Source: Siphonodentalium dalli
Taxonomy: Eukaryota > Mollusca > Scaphopoda > Gadilida > Siphonodentaliidae
Direction of reading: 5' to 3'
Length of the DNA stretch: 64,000 nt
NCBI GenBank assembly: GCA_032622095.1
Contig: CP136063.1
Span: 177,609,956-177,673,955, forward strand
Shown: one piece after another, positions 47,650 through 59,972 of the stretch
How the letters are laid out: each line of letters begins with the position of its first letter
How positions within the stretch are numbered: the first letter of the stretch is position 1
The notes under the pieces: model-generated
The model's database searches: none
What the model saw: only the letters and a program-made list of their open reading frames with translations
What the model was told of the DNA's origin: nothing
Translations under genes and position numbers: made by a program

Positions 47650-48662
47650 AATCAGCGAGATTTAGATCGAGAACTTCAAACTTCAGGAGCTGTCGCCTGT
47701 CACCTAATTGGCTCAATCGCCAGACGTTTTCGTCTATGGATAAATCAGTTCTGGTTAAAACACACACTCGACAGCTATTGCAGTACTGAGTCTGGAGAAT
47801 TGTTTGCCACCATCACGCATTAGCTCTGTGACGCTATAAATAACTTCTGCATTGAATGCATGCAGTATGACAGACAATGTTTAAAGGTACTCAATCCGAT
47901 TAAGCAGCCCTAAATTACTATTTCTTTGGCTTCGGGGGTAAAAAATATTTGATTCGAGTCGAGGAACCCACCCTTCAAAGCACAGAGTGATCAGATATCG
48001 ATTTTTGAAGTTTGTTAATTTTTGGAGAAGTGGTCCACTTCCACATGCTCAAACAGACAAATTGCTGGTGTAAAATGGATAACTCTAAAATTAAGTGGTT
48101 ATTATTGTTAATAGTAACCACTTGATTTTCAAATTATCCATCTTACAACCGCAATTTGTCCGTTTGAGCACGTGGAAGTGGTCCACATCTCCAAAAATTA
48201 ACAAACTTCAAAAATCGATATCTAATCACTCTGAGCTTTGAAGGGTGGGTTCCTCGACTCGAATCAAATATTTTGTACCCACCCCCCACCCCCAAAGCCA
48301 AAGAAATAGTAATTTAGGAGCGTTTAATCGGATTGAGTTCCTTTAAAGCGCTAGTGTAGCTATGTGGCGAATCGACCACTGTACGTGCATTACGAAAATC
48401 GCCTGAATGGCTGCATCGCTTGGCTGATAGATATTGTGATTAGTTAACACTGACGTAATGTTTGCTGGTGATAATGAAAATTCCCTCAAATTCTCAAGAC
48501 TCAGTGCTGCAGTAGCTGTCGAGTCTGTGTTTTGACCAGAACTATTGATAAACATGATCCATCTTCATCGATATGCGAGAACGCCTGGAATACATATGCA
48601 TCATCTGACCAATGAGAGAGCCTGACGTTTGATGTCAGAATTTCTCGATCTAAATCTCCCGA
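47650..48662. mobile_element. TIR element of about 1 kb with a MITE nested inside
   Basis: GAGATTTAGATCGAGAA (47658-47674) is inverted at 48642-48658. Further in, CAGTTCTGGTTAAAACACAC and ACTCGACAGCTATTGCAG (47745-47784) match inverted sequence at about 48500-48545. The arms are about 180 bp with moderate divergence. Confidence 0.75.
47885..48342. mobile_element. Palindromic MITE, TTAA-flanked (nested)
   Basis: Begins TTAA|AGGTACTCAATCCGAT and ends ATCGGATTGAGTTCCT|TTAA. It is an almost complete fold-back of two 220-bp arms meeting at AAGTGGTTATTATTG.. near 48100. Other copies: 62737-63165, 63933 to the window end, and half at 18418-18525. Confidence 0.9.
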
Positions 48663-50692
48663 ATGTCTGGAATACTACGTGAACAGTTCTCATTTCTTGC
48701 CAAAATAACCATTCTTAGACCAGAGTTGTGACATTCAATATCCAGACATATAAACAAAACTTTTTGATGATTTGTGATGACGTTGTTCGATCGGAATTGG
48801 CGCATTAAGATGTCCAGACACAAGCCTCGCTTTGATGATTGGTACGTCGCCGCATTGTTGTATCCGAATTTCGTGTTGTCGGTGTGCCACAGAAAGATTT
48901 GCTATTTCATGGAAATTACCACGTCAAACTGCGTCAAAAAGAAAAAAAACGGCTTTTTCCCAGATCGACACTCATGTTTCGGCTGTAAAATTTGCGGTCT
49001 TTTTTAACAGTGTATGCCCGTGAGGGGGATATTGTTCAGTAGTGAGACATATATCTTATGTTTCCGAACAAAGTCCTTGTAACGTTCTTGTTTGGTCTCT
49101 TTGGTTTTCAGTGAAACGCAACATGTTATAGTCATTATTAGATGAGGCCGCTGCTCGTGGGAAACAATACACGGTCGGTGGCATCACTGTGTGTGAACGG
49201 GAGTAGTTATTTGTACGCGTTTTCATAGTACTGTAATTTCCAAGGCGGAGTGGTGTTATACTGTCGGTGCAGTGAGCGACAACACCCGGTCACCAGAAAA
49301 CGACTGTGTATGAAGTTATAATAACAAAGATATGCATATTTCAACATCTATGCGTCACCGGTGAAAATAGAGTCAAATGTGCTGTGATTTTATGCCGAGA
49401 CACCGACAAATAGCTGTTTGAAACAAATCTTGCTACTTGCTTGTGCGTTCGGATGTCCGCACAAATTTGCCCTATTGATAGAGATTGTCGAACCATCGAT
49501 ACGAGGAAACTGTCGGTGGTTATTTGTCGGGTGATTGCGAGACAATAAGATAATTTTACTCATAGTTTTAACTTATTTTCTCTTTTTTCCGCCTATATTT
49601 ACAGTATACTTCGATCGAAAACGCGTACAAATAATTATTATCAACATATTATATAGATATACCATTCTTGAATAGTACAGTAAATGTTTGACAGTCAACG
49701 TTAGTTTTCAAATAATGTAAACCCCATCATGTTCAGTAATACTGAGTAGTAAAATGGATATCCACCTCCAGCATCGTAAATCGATGTGTTAAATGATGAA
49801 AATTTACATACAATGCACAGCCATCATACCCATGACATTGCGCAATAAATGCAAAAAGATTAAAGCAGAAACCAGTTTAATGTGATGCAATACACATCAA
49901 TCAAAAGCCTTTGCGTGAAATAGGGTGGGTGCAATATACATTTGGATGTGGACAACTCTTTCCTTAAATAGAGACCATATAGCTTTAACCATGCACACCG
50001 AACATGGTTGAGCATAATACAACGTGTGTCCTGGTAATCATCCGTTATGTTCAAATGTTGGTGGGTGCTGCTATGTTAGCTATATATGGTGTTGGTTGGT
50101 TGATGCTGTATTCTCACAATTACAAATGAATATTGAGAAATACAGAACAATATTTACAAAAGGATATGAAGATATATGCACATATTATATACATGTCATC
50201 GGTGCAATTGGGGGTATCTACGCTAAATAAAATTCTTATTTTTGTCTGGTTCGACTTGCCGTTACGAAGTTGTATAGAGTACGTTATTTATTGTGCGAAT
50301 TCCGAAGGGCGCAGGGCAAATTGACGTTGGCAAATCTAAATGATTCAAGACGCTGCCTTTATATATCTGCATGGAGTCTTTTTGGTAAAGGTGTATTTGA
50401 AAATTGTTTAAGGTGCCCTGTCCGATTTACACAACAAATTGACAAAATTTCCTGTGCCAATGTTTAGCTTAAAATCCAAAACTTATACAATGAGATTACT
50501 TGAAATAAACAGTATTCGTACGGCACAGATATTTCGAAAATCAACACTAGCATCCATAAGTATAATACGTCGAAAACGATCACAGAATCACAAAATTGCG
50601 AAAGCTCTTTATTATCTACCGATTTTGGGCGAAAGAATCATGAACCTTCTTTACAAGAGTCGATCATTGGAATTTTTGCTTTGCCACAGTCT
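48663..50692. other. Intergenic, no gene recognised
   Basis: About 49140-49560 is somewhat less AT-rich and free of obvious repeats, which would fit host regulatory or untranslated sequence, but nothing specific is visible. Frames at 48774-49007 and 50270-50467 match no family. Confidence 0.35.
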
Positions 50693-50798
50693 TGTGTGCT
50701 CTATGAATGATGCCAACAACATGGTAATTTACGACTCAAGTCATAAACTCATTTTCATTATAAATACCATGTTGTTGGCATCATTCATAGAGCACACA
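50693..50798. repeat. Perfect 34-bp inverted repeat
   Basis: TGTGTGCTCTATGAATGATG.. at 50693-50726 is exactly reverse-complemented at 50765-50798, with a 38-bp spacer. Confidence 0.95.
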
Positions 50799-51378
50799 GG
50801 TGTATTTTTCACTAATCAATGGCTCGTTTGTTGAACTTATTATCTGAACATAGTATTAGAACATAAATAGTAGAAAGGGTTAAATTGATATGTTCGGGGA
50901 TGTTTTAACCGATGTTTCCTAGAATAGTTCAGTCCACAAAAATAACAATTTAAGAAAAATAAAGGTATGATTATACTGTTTGTTGACAGTATCGTTTTTC
51001 CGCACCAGCATCATAGCATAATGACAGCATGCACCACTTAACCGGGGTTGTATAATATATGTACAATAACTTGCAGATGCATCAGCTGCCATATCCGTAC
51101 GGGCCAAGTTGGTGGGAGGGCTGCACGCCTCAAAAGTTTTGAAAGCTCAAAATCCGGGCAGTTTTTCGGGCAAATTGAAGATATTTTTAGTCAAATTGGG
51201 ATAATTTTCGGGCAAATTGAATTGTATTTCAGGGGGAAATTGTGGCAAATTACAGCAATTTTCACATTTCTGCCCGAATTATGTATATTTAAGGTTAATT
51301 TGAATCTAGTTTGTTACACTTCTATGTATATACAAGGTACATTCCACAACACCTGTGTGTGTTACAACCATGAATATA
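50799..51378. other. Intergenic with GGGCAAATTG repeats
   Basis: TCGGGCAAATTGAA or AGTCAAATTGGG-type words recur at 51165-51250. A partial GTTGAACTTATTATCTGAAC unit lies at 50829-50850. No gene. Confidence 0.4.
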
Positions 51379-51581
51379 CAGTAATGCCCTAATTAATCGA
51401 ATGCTTAACCACAGCTAAATTATGGGTAACTTTTCAGGATTTAGTCGGAAATATGGCTTGTTGCCATTCATCAGAAAGCTCTCGGGGAGAGCTTTCCGAT
51501 GAATGGCAACAAGCCATAAATCCTGAAAAATTACCCATAATTCTGCTGTGGTTAAGTGGTCAATTACTTTGGGCATTACTG
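51379..51581. mobile_element. Short mariner-like palindromic MITE
   Basis: TATA|CAGTAATGCCC..GGGCATTACTG|TATA, 203 bp, folding back at GAGAGCTCTC-like sequence (CTCTCGGGGAGAG). It is the unexpanded form of the element at 10932-11608. Confidence 0.9.
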
Positions 51582-53509
51582 TATATAAGCACGTATCTCA
51601 AGCGACAACCTTTATATAGAAGTAGAACAGCTGTGGGAGCGAATATAATATTTACGGTAATTAACGGAGGTATTCTGATCAGTTTTGTATATCCGATGGT
51701 TTGTTCGAGACAAAGACTTATATAACGATTTATCGAAGCAGTCGACCAGTTTCCACCAGGCACACAAGGCCCATTGCCACCAATAATGGTCGTCATAATT
51801 GATATTTAATACAGTCAATCCATAATTAGCGTGTCTCATAAATATATATTATCATGCGGTTCACCTCAATGTATAACGTCATGTGTCATTGTTTTAAAGT
51901 GGCACATTAAGGAACATGATACTTTAATGGGGAAATTGTCAAATTTTATATTCTGTGTAACGATCGAGTTGTCACTTTACATCAGTCTCAGTGAAACATT
52001 CATTGTAACTTATAGTATATAATCCGTTTCGGTTCGTCGCGGCACGATATATCGTAATCAGGCGAATATTCAGTGATGGATTTAATGGAACTCATAATGC
52101 CCCAATTATATATAGTTTACACATTGAGTCATCAGTTGTGATACATCACATAAATAGGATCAGAATACATTCCACCATTTACCTGGCAACTGGTGAATAC
52201 ATTTGAGTCGAAGATGTGTGATAAATATAATAGCGTTTTGTGCACAATAATGTGGAAATTTATATACCCCATTACGAAAAATTCCTCAAAAATATTCTAA
52301 TAGTTTAGTATAATGATAGTATGAATTCTATATTATCCATAAAACACAATTTGTACGAGCCGAGCGTTTGTTTATATCCAGTACGCAAGTAGTGACCGAT
52401 GAGCAAAACCCTCAACACCGTGGCGATGTTTTTTAGAAGAGTGATTCACGTTGACCATTCAATACCAAGATTCAAATATTATGTATTGTTGTTATAATTA
52501 CATATGTAATTTACAAACAAAACAATATATAATCAATAGCACGATGGTGTAAACAAATAAGATGGTAAGTATAGCATGATATATAAAATCTTGAGTGGCG
52601 ATGATTAGCAAACGATATACCGGTATGTTGTAACCAACATGGTGGCATTTATAACCAAAATTCACTTATATTAGTGGAGTTTCCCGGGTGTTGAGTGTTT
52701 TGCTTATCGCATTCTCTTTACGTAATGTTTGTTTACATAACATGTCGTTTGTTTACATAACACAAGTACTAACATGACAATAACATGCCATTTTCGCGAT
52801 ATTTATGACGGTATAAAAACAAGGTATGTCTATATATTAATAATCTTTTCTATGGCGGCTATAACGCTTTTCTATGGTGACTATTTTAACAGCAATACCC
52901 ACCGCCAACGCTTATACCGTATCTTTAAAGTACGTTTCAGGCGAAGTTATTGTTCGTTCCGTCATACATATGAATAATTATAGCATGTTGATGTTTTTGA
53001 CTGCGAATCCCAATAAATGATCGACTATTGTACAATTGTCCACATGGTAAACGCTTTCGGTATGGCGGGTTATAAAAATTGTGCTACTATAATACCCTTG
53101 TATGTGGGTTATATCTGATATGGATGCAAATAACCCCAAAATTGAACAATGGGATTTCGAGCTAACCAAGCAGTGATACACATTATACAAATAACGTGAA
53201 ATCAACTGAAAATTATGCACACATATGGTCTCATTGATCTTTGACCTGATTTGGGAAATTCAGGAGATAAAAGATAATGATCAGTCTATAATAGCTGGCT
53301 ACAGCATATATATTGGAAGATAAGCTGATAAGAATGACACGGCAGTTATCATATATATCATAGACTTAACGACCAGTTATACTCATTTCCCAAGGGAGGG
53401 AATCGCAACACAATACTCATATATATGGGAATTAATATTTGATAACATGCCACGAGTTTGATATAGGATCGATTGTTAACTCAGCTGGGAAGAAAACAAG
53501 TCAGAGTCA
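51582..53509. other. Intergenic, no gene recognised
   Basis: 52740-52930 resembles 22560-22740. Elsewhere only short frames and AT-rich sequence. Confidence 0.35.
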
Positions 53510-54045
53510 CATGTGGGGATCAATCACGGGCAACGCTACATGAATTCTTCCATTCAGTTATGAAAGTTTGCATTGGAATAGTCTACTAATGTGGGGATCA
53601 ATCCCGGGCCAATGCCATGACTGAACTCGTTTCATGAAGAACTCTTTCATTTAACCTTTCTTTGCTAAATGAATACTTCCATTCAGTTATGAAAGTATGC
53701 ATAGGAATATTCTACTAATGTGGGGATCAATCCCGGGCAACGTCATGACTGAACTCGTTTCATGAAGATATCTTTCAGTTAACCTTTCTTTGGAGAACTC
53801 GTTCATTTAACATTTCTTTGCTAAATGAATTCTTCCATTCAGTTATGAAAGTATGCATTGGAATAGTCTACTAATGTGCGGATCAATCCCGGGCAACGCC
53901 ATGACTGAACTCGTTTTACGAAGAACTCTTTCATTTAACTTTTATTTGAAGAACTCTTTCATTTAACCTTTCTTTGCTAAATGAATTCTTCCATTTAGTT
54001 ATGAAAGTATGCACTGGAATAGTCCACTAATAAAAATCTGGAGGG
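53510..54045 (+). repeat. Irregular tandem repeat, four units
   Basis: TGTGGGGATCAATCCCGGGC (first and last with single changes) occurs at about 53512, 53590, 53719 and 53875. It is followed by GAACTCGTTTCATGAAGA, CATTTAACCTTTCTTTG and TTCCATTCAGTTATGAAAGT blocks. Spacing varies (78-156 bp) because the CTTTCATTTAAC block is itself duplicated. Confidence 0.9.
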
Positions 54046-54240
54046 GTGTTCAGGAAATTTAAGCAGACGAAAAACAGACAAAAAGATCATACCACTGCAG
54101 CAGGATTTCTAGTAATTGGTGCGTTTATACAATGGTATCATATAGTATATCATGGTCGTTTATTCAACGTATTACTGAACATTCTAATGATACTACCCGT
54201 CAATGAGTATTTAGTAAATAAAGAATTAAAGGTGGTGTAT
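54046..54240 (+). repeat. Copy of the GTTCAGATAATAAGTTCAAC family
   Basis: GGGGTGTTCAGGAAATTTAA, TATTCAACGTATTACTGAAC and GTCAATGAGTATTTAG match the order at 59780-59930. Confidence 0.6.
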
Positions 54241-54281
54241 CTCTTCCCTCAGTTTTCTGTATATATTGAGGGGTATAAAAC

Positions 54282-54282
54282 A

Positions 54283-54320
<38 letters not shown>
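54282..54320. repeat. (TA)n microsatellite
   Basis: About 19 uninterrupted TA units. Confidence 0.95.
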
Positions 54321-54322
<2 letters not shown>

Positions 54323-55077
54323 ACGTGACTCCCTTTGTGGACAAATTGTTCTTCGACAGGGAGGTACTTCACCCCCCACTGAGTAACAAATTGTTCTTCG
54401 ACAGAGATGCACTTGACACCCGTGGAGGGACAAATGTTTTTTTTCGGCTGCTAACACTCCAATGGAGAGGCAAGTTAGCCTTTTGGAGGGGTGGTTTAAT
54501 AGTACACATCAAGAGATGCAAATATTGCCTCTCCGATGAGCAATATTGAATCTCCACTATTTAGAGGGTAACTATTAAGTCCGAGAGACGAGTCATCGGA
54601 AGCTTCAGTCACTAGGAAATAGTTTTTTGCCAAAACGGTTTTTAATGAAGTAGGACAGAAATGTGGTTATTTTTAGAGCATTACACTGCTGAGGAATGAT
54701 GTGTTTTACAGACATTTATGTGCAAATGTTTCTCTTGTGCTTTTGGGGAATAGTAATGCAAACGTATTCTCAAAGCAAAATTGTTAGAAATTTTGTTATT
54801 GTTGTTGTTGCGTGAGGTGCCGGAAAGAGATTGAGCCTATTTAATTAGCACTTATGTGTGATTGTCAAATAGCTCCAAAAAGTACAAATCGGTGCATATG
54901 CCCTTGCGTGGGAGATGGCAGGTTTCCATACAACACATTCTTGTTATCCTCCAAAGCAGATACTCAAAGCAGTTCATTTAAAGACGAACGAGTAAAGTAA
55001 CCATTCAGTTTAGAAAAGGTTAAACAAATTGTCCGAAAAACTAATGTGTGGATACTGATGCTGATGTTTTTATAAAT
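54321..55077. other. Intergenic, no gene recognised
   Basis: ACAAATTGTTCTTCGACAG is present twice (54342 and 54386). Nothing else is recognised. Confidence 0.45.
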
Positions 55078-56908
55078 CTAGTAGTGATACGGTGTTGCCC
55101 GGGTTAAAGTGATGTGAAACCCTCTGATGTGGATAGTTGGTGGAGATATATGTAGACTATTCTTGCTCAATGTGTTACACGTATTCTCATAAGTTGTATA
55201 TCCAAATGGCATCACAAAACGCCATTCTTATAGATGACTTATAAGAAGTGGATCACAGTGTCGGTGTGACTGTCATTTTGTTTATCGCGATTAATTCGTC
55301 ACATAAAAAATAAAGAAGTATTTATTTATTTACAACTGCGCGTACATCAGAAGTTATAATTTTTTTAATCGTAAAGTCGACGTGGTTGGAAATGACGTTT
55401 ATTTATTTATTTAATTTTTTTTAATAAATATTTTCTATTGAGACCAAAACATGAACATAATAAACACATTAGTTCGCAAAAATAAAAGTCGACAATTATA
55501 TTTAACAAAGAGATATATAAATCAATCTAGTGGGTTACAAACTAAGATTTTAAGGAAACCTGGTTATTATATCTCCATGAAGATATAGATGTTTTAAAGA
55601 TATGTCCAAGTGCTCCTCTGTTCATGTTGCTATACTGGCTAATTATTCTCAGTTTAAAAGATATGTTGCTATATATCAGCTACATGTGCCCGATACAGAA
55701 ATTTTAATTTGTTTATGTTAGGTGATGCATCTGTTCTACAAAATAAATTAAATCCTCTGTATCGGACAAATGTCAGGTCCTGGGAAGTCATGGGCTACTG
55801 ACTGTTATCTCAGAAGAAACTATATTTGACTGCACACCGTGACCACTATTTTTAAACAGGTCTATATATTTCTATGCTTTCTTCGCTGTATCTTCATGTT
55901 TTGCTGGCTCACTATATGAATACCCTGATCCCGTCCCCATATATATGACAGTTGAGTAGATATAATTGTTCAAGTGACTTAATTCGGTAACCATTTGTCG
56001 AGGATGTGAAATTTGAACGCCACACACTCCTTAGAACAAATCATGGAGATATATAACTATATATAACTTTGGTTAGTGTCCCATCTCTTCATCACTGACC
56101 AAAACGGCACCAAATGTGGAGTCTTTAACCAACATTATTGGATTTCTCGTATTATTGGAGAAGAACGTGTATGAATTTGGTGGAAATTGGTGCTAAGCAT
56201 ATTTGTATCAGCTTTGGTGTCACCAATTTGGAGTCCTTAAACTCACACGATTAGATTCCTCATATATCACGGGGAAGAATATGTATCAATTTGCTGGTAA
56301 ATCGGCGCTAAAAATAGTTTTTGTTTTATCAATTTGGGCGTCTCTCTCTCTCCCTCCGTGCACCCCTGACTCGAACGGTGCCCAATCGTGGAGATGTATA
56401 AGTTTGGTGGAAATCGCCGACAAAAAACTTTGCTGCGCCTCCCTTTTCTGCTCCCGACAACAACAGCGTCACTTTATAAAATTATAACTCGAAACCTTAT
56501 CTTCCTCGTAAAAAAAAGATACCCCCGTTAGACCCCGCTGGTGCCATCTAGATTGTCCCGCGCTAAAGAATATGTTTCATCAATTTCGGTGCCCCTCTCC
56601 GCTTCCGTTCACCCCTCACTCGAACGTCGCCACTTTTGAAATATTTAAACCACACCATTAGATTCCACATATCATGGAGATGATTATGTAGAAGTTTGGT
56701 GGAAATCGGCGACAAAATGTTTTGCTGCACCTCCCCTTTACTGCACCTGACAACAGCAGCGTCAATTTAGAAAATCATAACCCGCACCATTATCTTCCTC
56801 GTAAAAAGTTACCCCTGTTGGAACCCTTTGGTGCCATCTAGATGGTCCTCCGTTAATTTCTAATAACACAGACAGAGAGCCCGACATTCGCAAATATAGA
56901 TAGAAGAT
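55078..56908 (-). mobile_element. Helitron-like element, inverted diverged copy of 6131-8976
   Basis: On the minus strand it starts near TCTATATTTGCGAATGTC (56908) and carries the CATCTAGATGGCACCA block and several GCCGATTTCCACCAAAC units (about 56190-56800). Unique blocks match 8285-8345 (TTTAAAAATAGTGGTCAC-type) and 8560-8640. It ends with a CCCGGGCAACAC half-hairpin and CTAG (55078-55102). The array is shorter here. Confidence 0.6.
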
Positions 56909-57446
56909 AGATATTCATTACAGAGACTTACTGATTAGTTTTTCTAAATCATTAACTTTTTACTCGCAGACTTGGGGAGTGGCTGATTAAATTTGTAAAT
57001 AGATAAATTCGCGGGGATCACCTTCAAATACGTATATAAATTCTAGCACTCGGCCGGCGCGCGATTTGTGGCATCTCATTCCAATCTTCCCAACTCAATA
57101 ATTAAGTAATAGTCCCACAGTCAAATTCCTCCCACTTTCCAATTTAAACATTCCGGCGCCAATCGATGCTTGTTTGAGACATAATTATAATGTCATTACA
57201 GTCTACCTATACAGAGTTACACTTGTATAACTGAAGTTGATCGATGTGATGTGATGTGTTCACACCAGCCTAAAGGATAGAGGTTCTAAACCAAAGACTT
57301 TCTAATTAAATTGGGATTCAAAAATCAATGCCGTAAATTACACTCAGTGAATTAGCGTTCGATGGAGACACTGATGTGTTCATAGAGCTGACTATCACAC
57401 GGCCCTCCGTGAGAAATGTATTGACATATACCGTGAGGGCCAGGGG
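56909..57446. other. Intergenic, nothing recognised
   Basis: No gene or repeat noticed. Confidence 0.4.
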
Positions 57447-57672
57447 CATGAACCCTTTCAGGAATATCTGCTTTCTGCCTTCATGTTATGCATCGTGGAA
57501 TGCAATGCTGTGCGAATTTTCCGAAATAAACTTTCCGGTATCTGTATCGATGAAGGGGCACGAACCCTTTCAGGAATATCTGCATACCTATGCGTTTATT
57601 TTATGCACAGTGGAATGCAATGTTGTGCGAATTTTCGGAAATAAACTTTCCGGTATCTGTATCAATAAAGGG
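57447..57672 (+). repeat. 112-bp tandem duplication
   Basis: CCCTTTCAGGAATATCTGC at 57453 and 57565. Units share TGGAATGCAATG, TGTGCGAATTTTC and AAATAAACTTTCCGGTATCT. Confidence 0.95.
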
Positions 57673-57789
57673 TAAACTATATTTGATCCAGTCTGGCCAC
57701 TATGGTTAGTCGACGAGCTCATTGTCTTGGTACTGCACACGAAACCGTATTTCGGCTAAAAATGATTTGAATTTTTAAATCAATGTCAT

Positions 57790-58345
57790 ACACTCTGCGT
57801 GTGAATCCCGAGTACCAGTTAACAGAGGGGTATATATGAATCCTGATTACCAGAAGGGTGGGGTGACACCCTATATGAATCCTGCGTACCAGAAAGGGTG
57901 GTGACACCTTATGAATCCCGCGTGGCAACCTATATATATGTATCTCGCGTAACAGAAAGGGGGTGACCCCCCCTGTATCGCGCGTACCAGAAAGGGGTGA
58001 CACCCCTATCACGCGTACCAGAAAGGGGGGCTAACACCCCTGTATTACGCGTGCCGGAAAGGGGTGGCACCCCTGTGTCTTGCGTGTCAGAAAGGGGTGG
58101 TGTGACATCTTATATATAACCCGCGTACCAGAAAGGGACGTAACACCCTACGAATCCCGGGTACCAGAAAGGGGGTACCACCCTATGAATCCCGCGTACC
58201 AGAAAGGGGTGACCCCTATGAATCCCGCGTATACCAGAAAGGGGGTGACACCATATGAATCCCGCGTACCAGAAAGGTGGTGAGATCATATGAATCCCGC
58301 GTACATATAAGGGGTGACTCTCTATACATCCCGCGTACACATAAG
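57790..58345 (+). repeat. Minisatellite of GAATCCCGCGTACCAGAAAG units
   Basis: About 14-15 units of roughly 28-40 bp combining RAATCCCGCGTACCAGAAAG with GGGTGACACCCTAT. Middle units (57960-58090) use ATCRCGCGTACCAG instead. Confidence 0.95.
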
Positions 58346-58588
58346 TGGTAAGTTGTGACATAATCACTAGACTCGTACAATTAAAAGGAAGGCACACATT
58401 CTATACACAAATATTTATAATTAGCCTACAATGTTTTGTCTGTTCTGCCGCAGATAACCATCGACAAGAGAAAAGAAACTGATGAGAGAAATTCGAGAAT
58501 GGCTAAGGTGGGATCATGTTATAGAAGTGTACTCCCTATCACACACAATCGCAGATGTTTCATGTACATGTACTACCATATATGATAT

Positions 58589-59651
58589 GGTATTATCCAT
58601 CCCTTTACTAACACTGTTTCTGATTGGGCAAAAGCCGTCACATGATAATCCGGGAAAAACAACCTGACATCACAAGAGTCCCGAAAGTCATATTGGACTC
58701 GAATCGAATCCAATATGACTTTTATAAAAGTTATCGGGATTCCGGGTGAAGTCATGCACGAAGTCGTGATGCACAAGATCTATATGATTTTGAAGCCAAA
58801 CCAAAACAATACAGATGGATAATAAAAATGTCATTATACCATCTCGTCCATGTTGTGGTGAAAAGTCATATTGGACTCGACGCTGCGAGTCTCATCCAAT
58901 ATGACCTCTCAACACAACCTGGGCGCGGACAATAAAAAACACAAACCGTACACACCATTGTACATGTATATAACTTTATAATATTACGATGCATGTTGTT
59001 TAATATGAACTAACTTGTGTCGGTGTGAATGAGTTCGGAACTCAAAGAGCATAGACATATTATGTAATATAAATTTATTATACAATGTTGTGTACAGTAT
59101 GTGTTTTTCTTGTACGAGTCCAGGTTGTGGTGAAAAGTCATATTGGACGAGACACGCCAGTGTCGAGTCGAATATGACTTTTCACCACAACCTGGACGAG
59201 TACAAGAAAAACTCATACTGTACACAACATTGTATAATGACATTTTTATTATCCATCTGTATGTTTATCCAAATTATGGGAATATAACTTTTGTGGTTAT
59301 TTTTGGTATTTGTCGGCACTTAATTCTCTATAAAAGCCTGTATATTGATCATCAGAAAGCATGATTTGGAAAAGTAAACACGGAAGTGAGAAAAAAACCC
59401 TCAATGCGGCAGAATGCGGAAGTGAAACGTCTGCTAAAATCCATCAGTGTTGCGCGCGCATCACAATTTCACCGATTCATTTCGCAATAGAGTTAATTCG
59501 TGACGTCACGGAGTCCCAATAAAAAAAGTTATATTGTACAGTCGGGAGTCCAATAAGACTTTTGGGAGTCCAATATGACTTTTTCCAGGACTATCACGTG
59601 GCGGCTTTTGCCCAATCGGAAATGGTGTTAGTTAAGGGATAGATAATAATA
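58589..59651. mobile_element. TIR element containing several hairpins
   Basis: TTATCCATCCCTTTACTAAC near the left end and GTTAGTTAAGGGATAGATAA near the right end are inverted; the arms continue with GATTGGGCAAAAGCCGTCAC and GGCGGCTTTTGCCCAATCGG. Inside are hairpins at 58684-58723, about 58850-58915, 59079-59236 and about 59530-59585, all sharing AGTCATATTGGACTCG. Confidence 0.8.
59079..59236. repeat. 158-bp near-perfect palindrome
   Basis: TATACAATGTTGTGTACAGT at the left matches ACTGTACACAACATTGTATA at the right. The arms run inward through GTTGTGGTGAAAAGTCATAT with only a few mismatches and almost no loop (about 59150-59165). Confidence 0.95.
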
Positions 59652-59699
59652 TTTATTATGACACCTGCTTGTCAATAGGGGTTGAAATCGAATGCATTT

Positions 59700-59940
59700 T
59701 AACCATTTCTATACTGAATGGAGTATCACATTCAGTTATAAAAGTATACATTGGAACGGCATACTATTCATTTAGAGCGATGTTCGGGTAATAAAAACAG
59801 ATACTACAAGTAGAGCAGAATTCATATTCATTTGTGTTAAATGTTCAGATAATAAGTTCAACGCTTGTTCAACTTATTATCAGAACATTTCCTAAGGAGA
59901 CTACTCGTCAATGAGTATTTAGAATAGAAAGGGTTATTAG
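59700..59940 (+). repeat. Copy of the GTTCAGATAATAAGTTCAAC family
   Basis: It has the CATTCAGTTATAAAAGTATA block, GATGTTCGGGTAATAAAA, the hairpin AAATGTTCAGATAATAAGTT / AACTTATTATCAGAACATTT (59849-59892) and GTCAATGAGTATTTAG. Confidence 0.7.
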
Positions 59941-59972
59941 CCTGCTTTTTAATATACATTTGAAAGATATCA

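Noticed and set aside
54046-54549. 167-codon plus-strand frame
   Set aside because: Runs through the (TA)n microsatellite and dispersed repeats; contains a Tyr-Ile repeat from TA.
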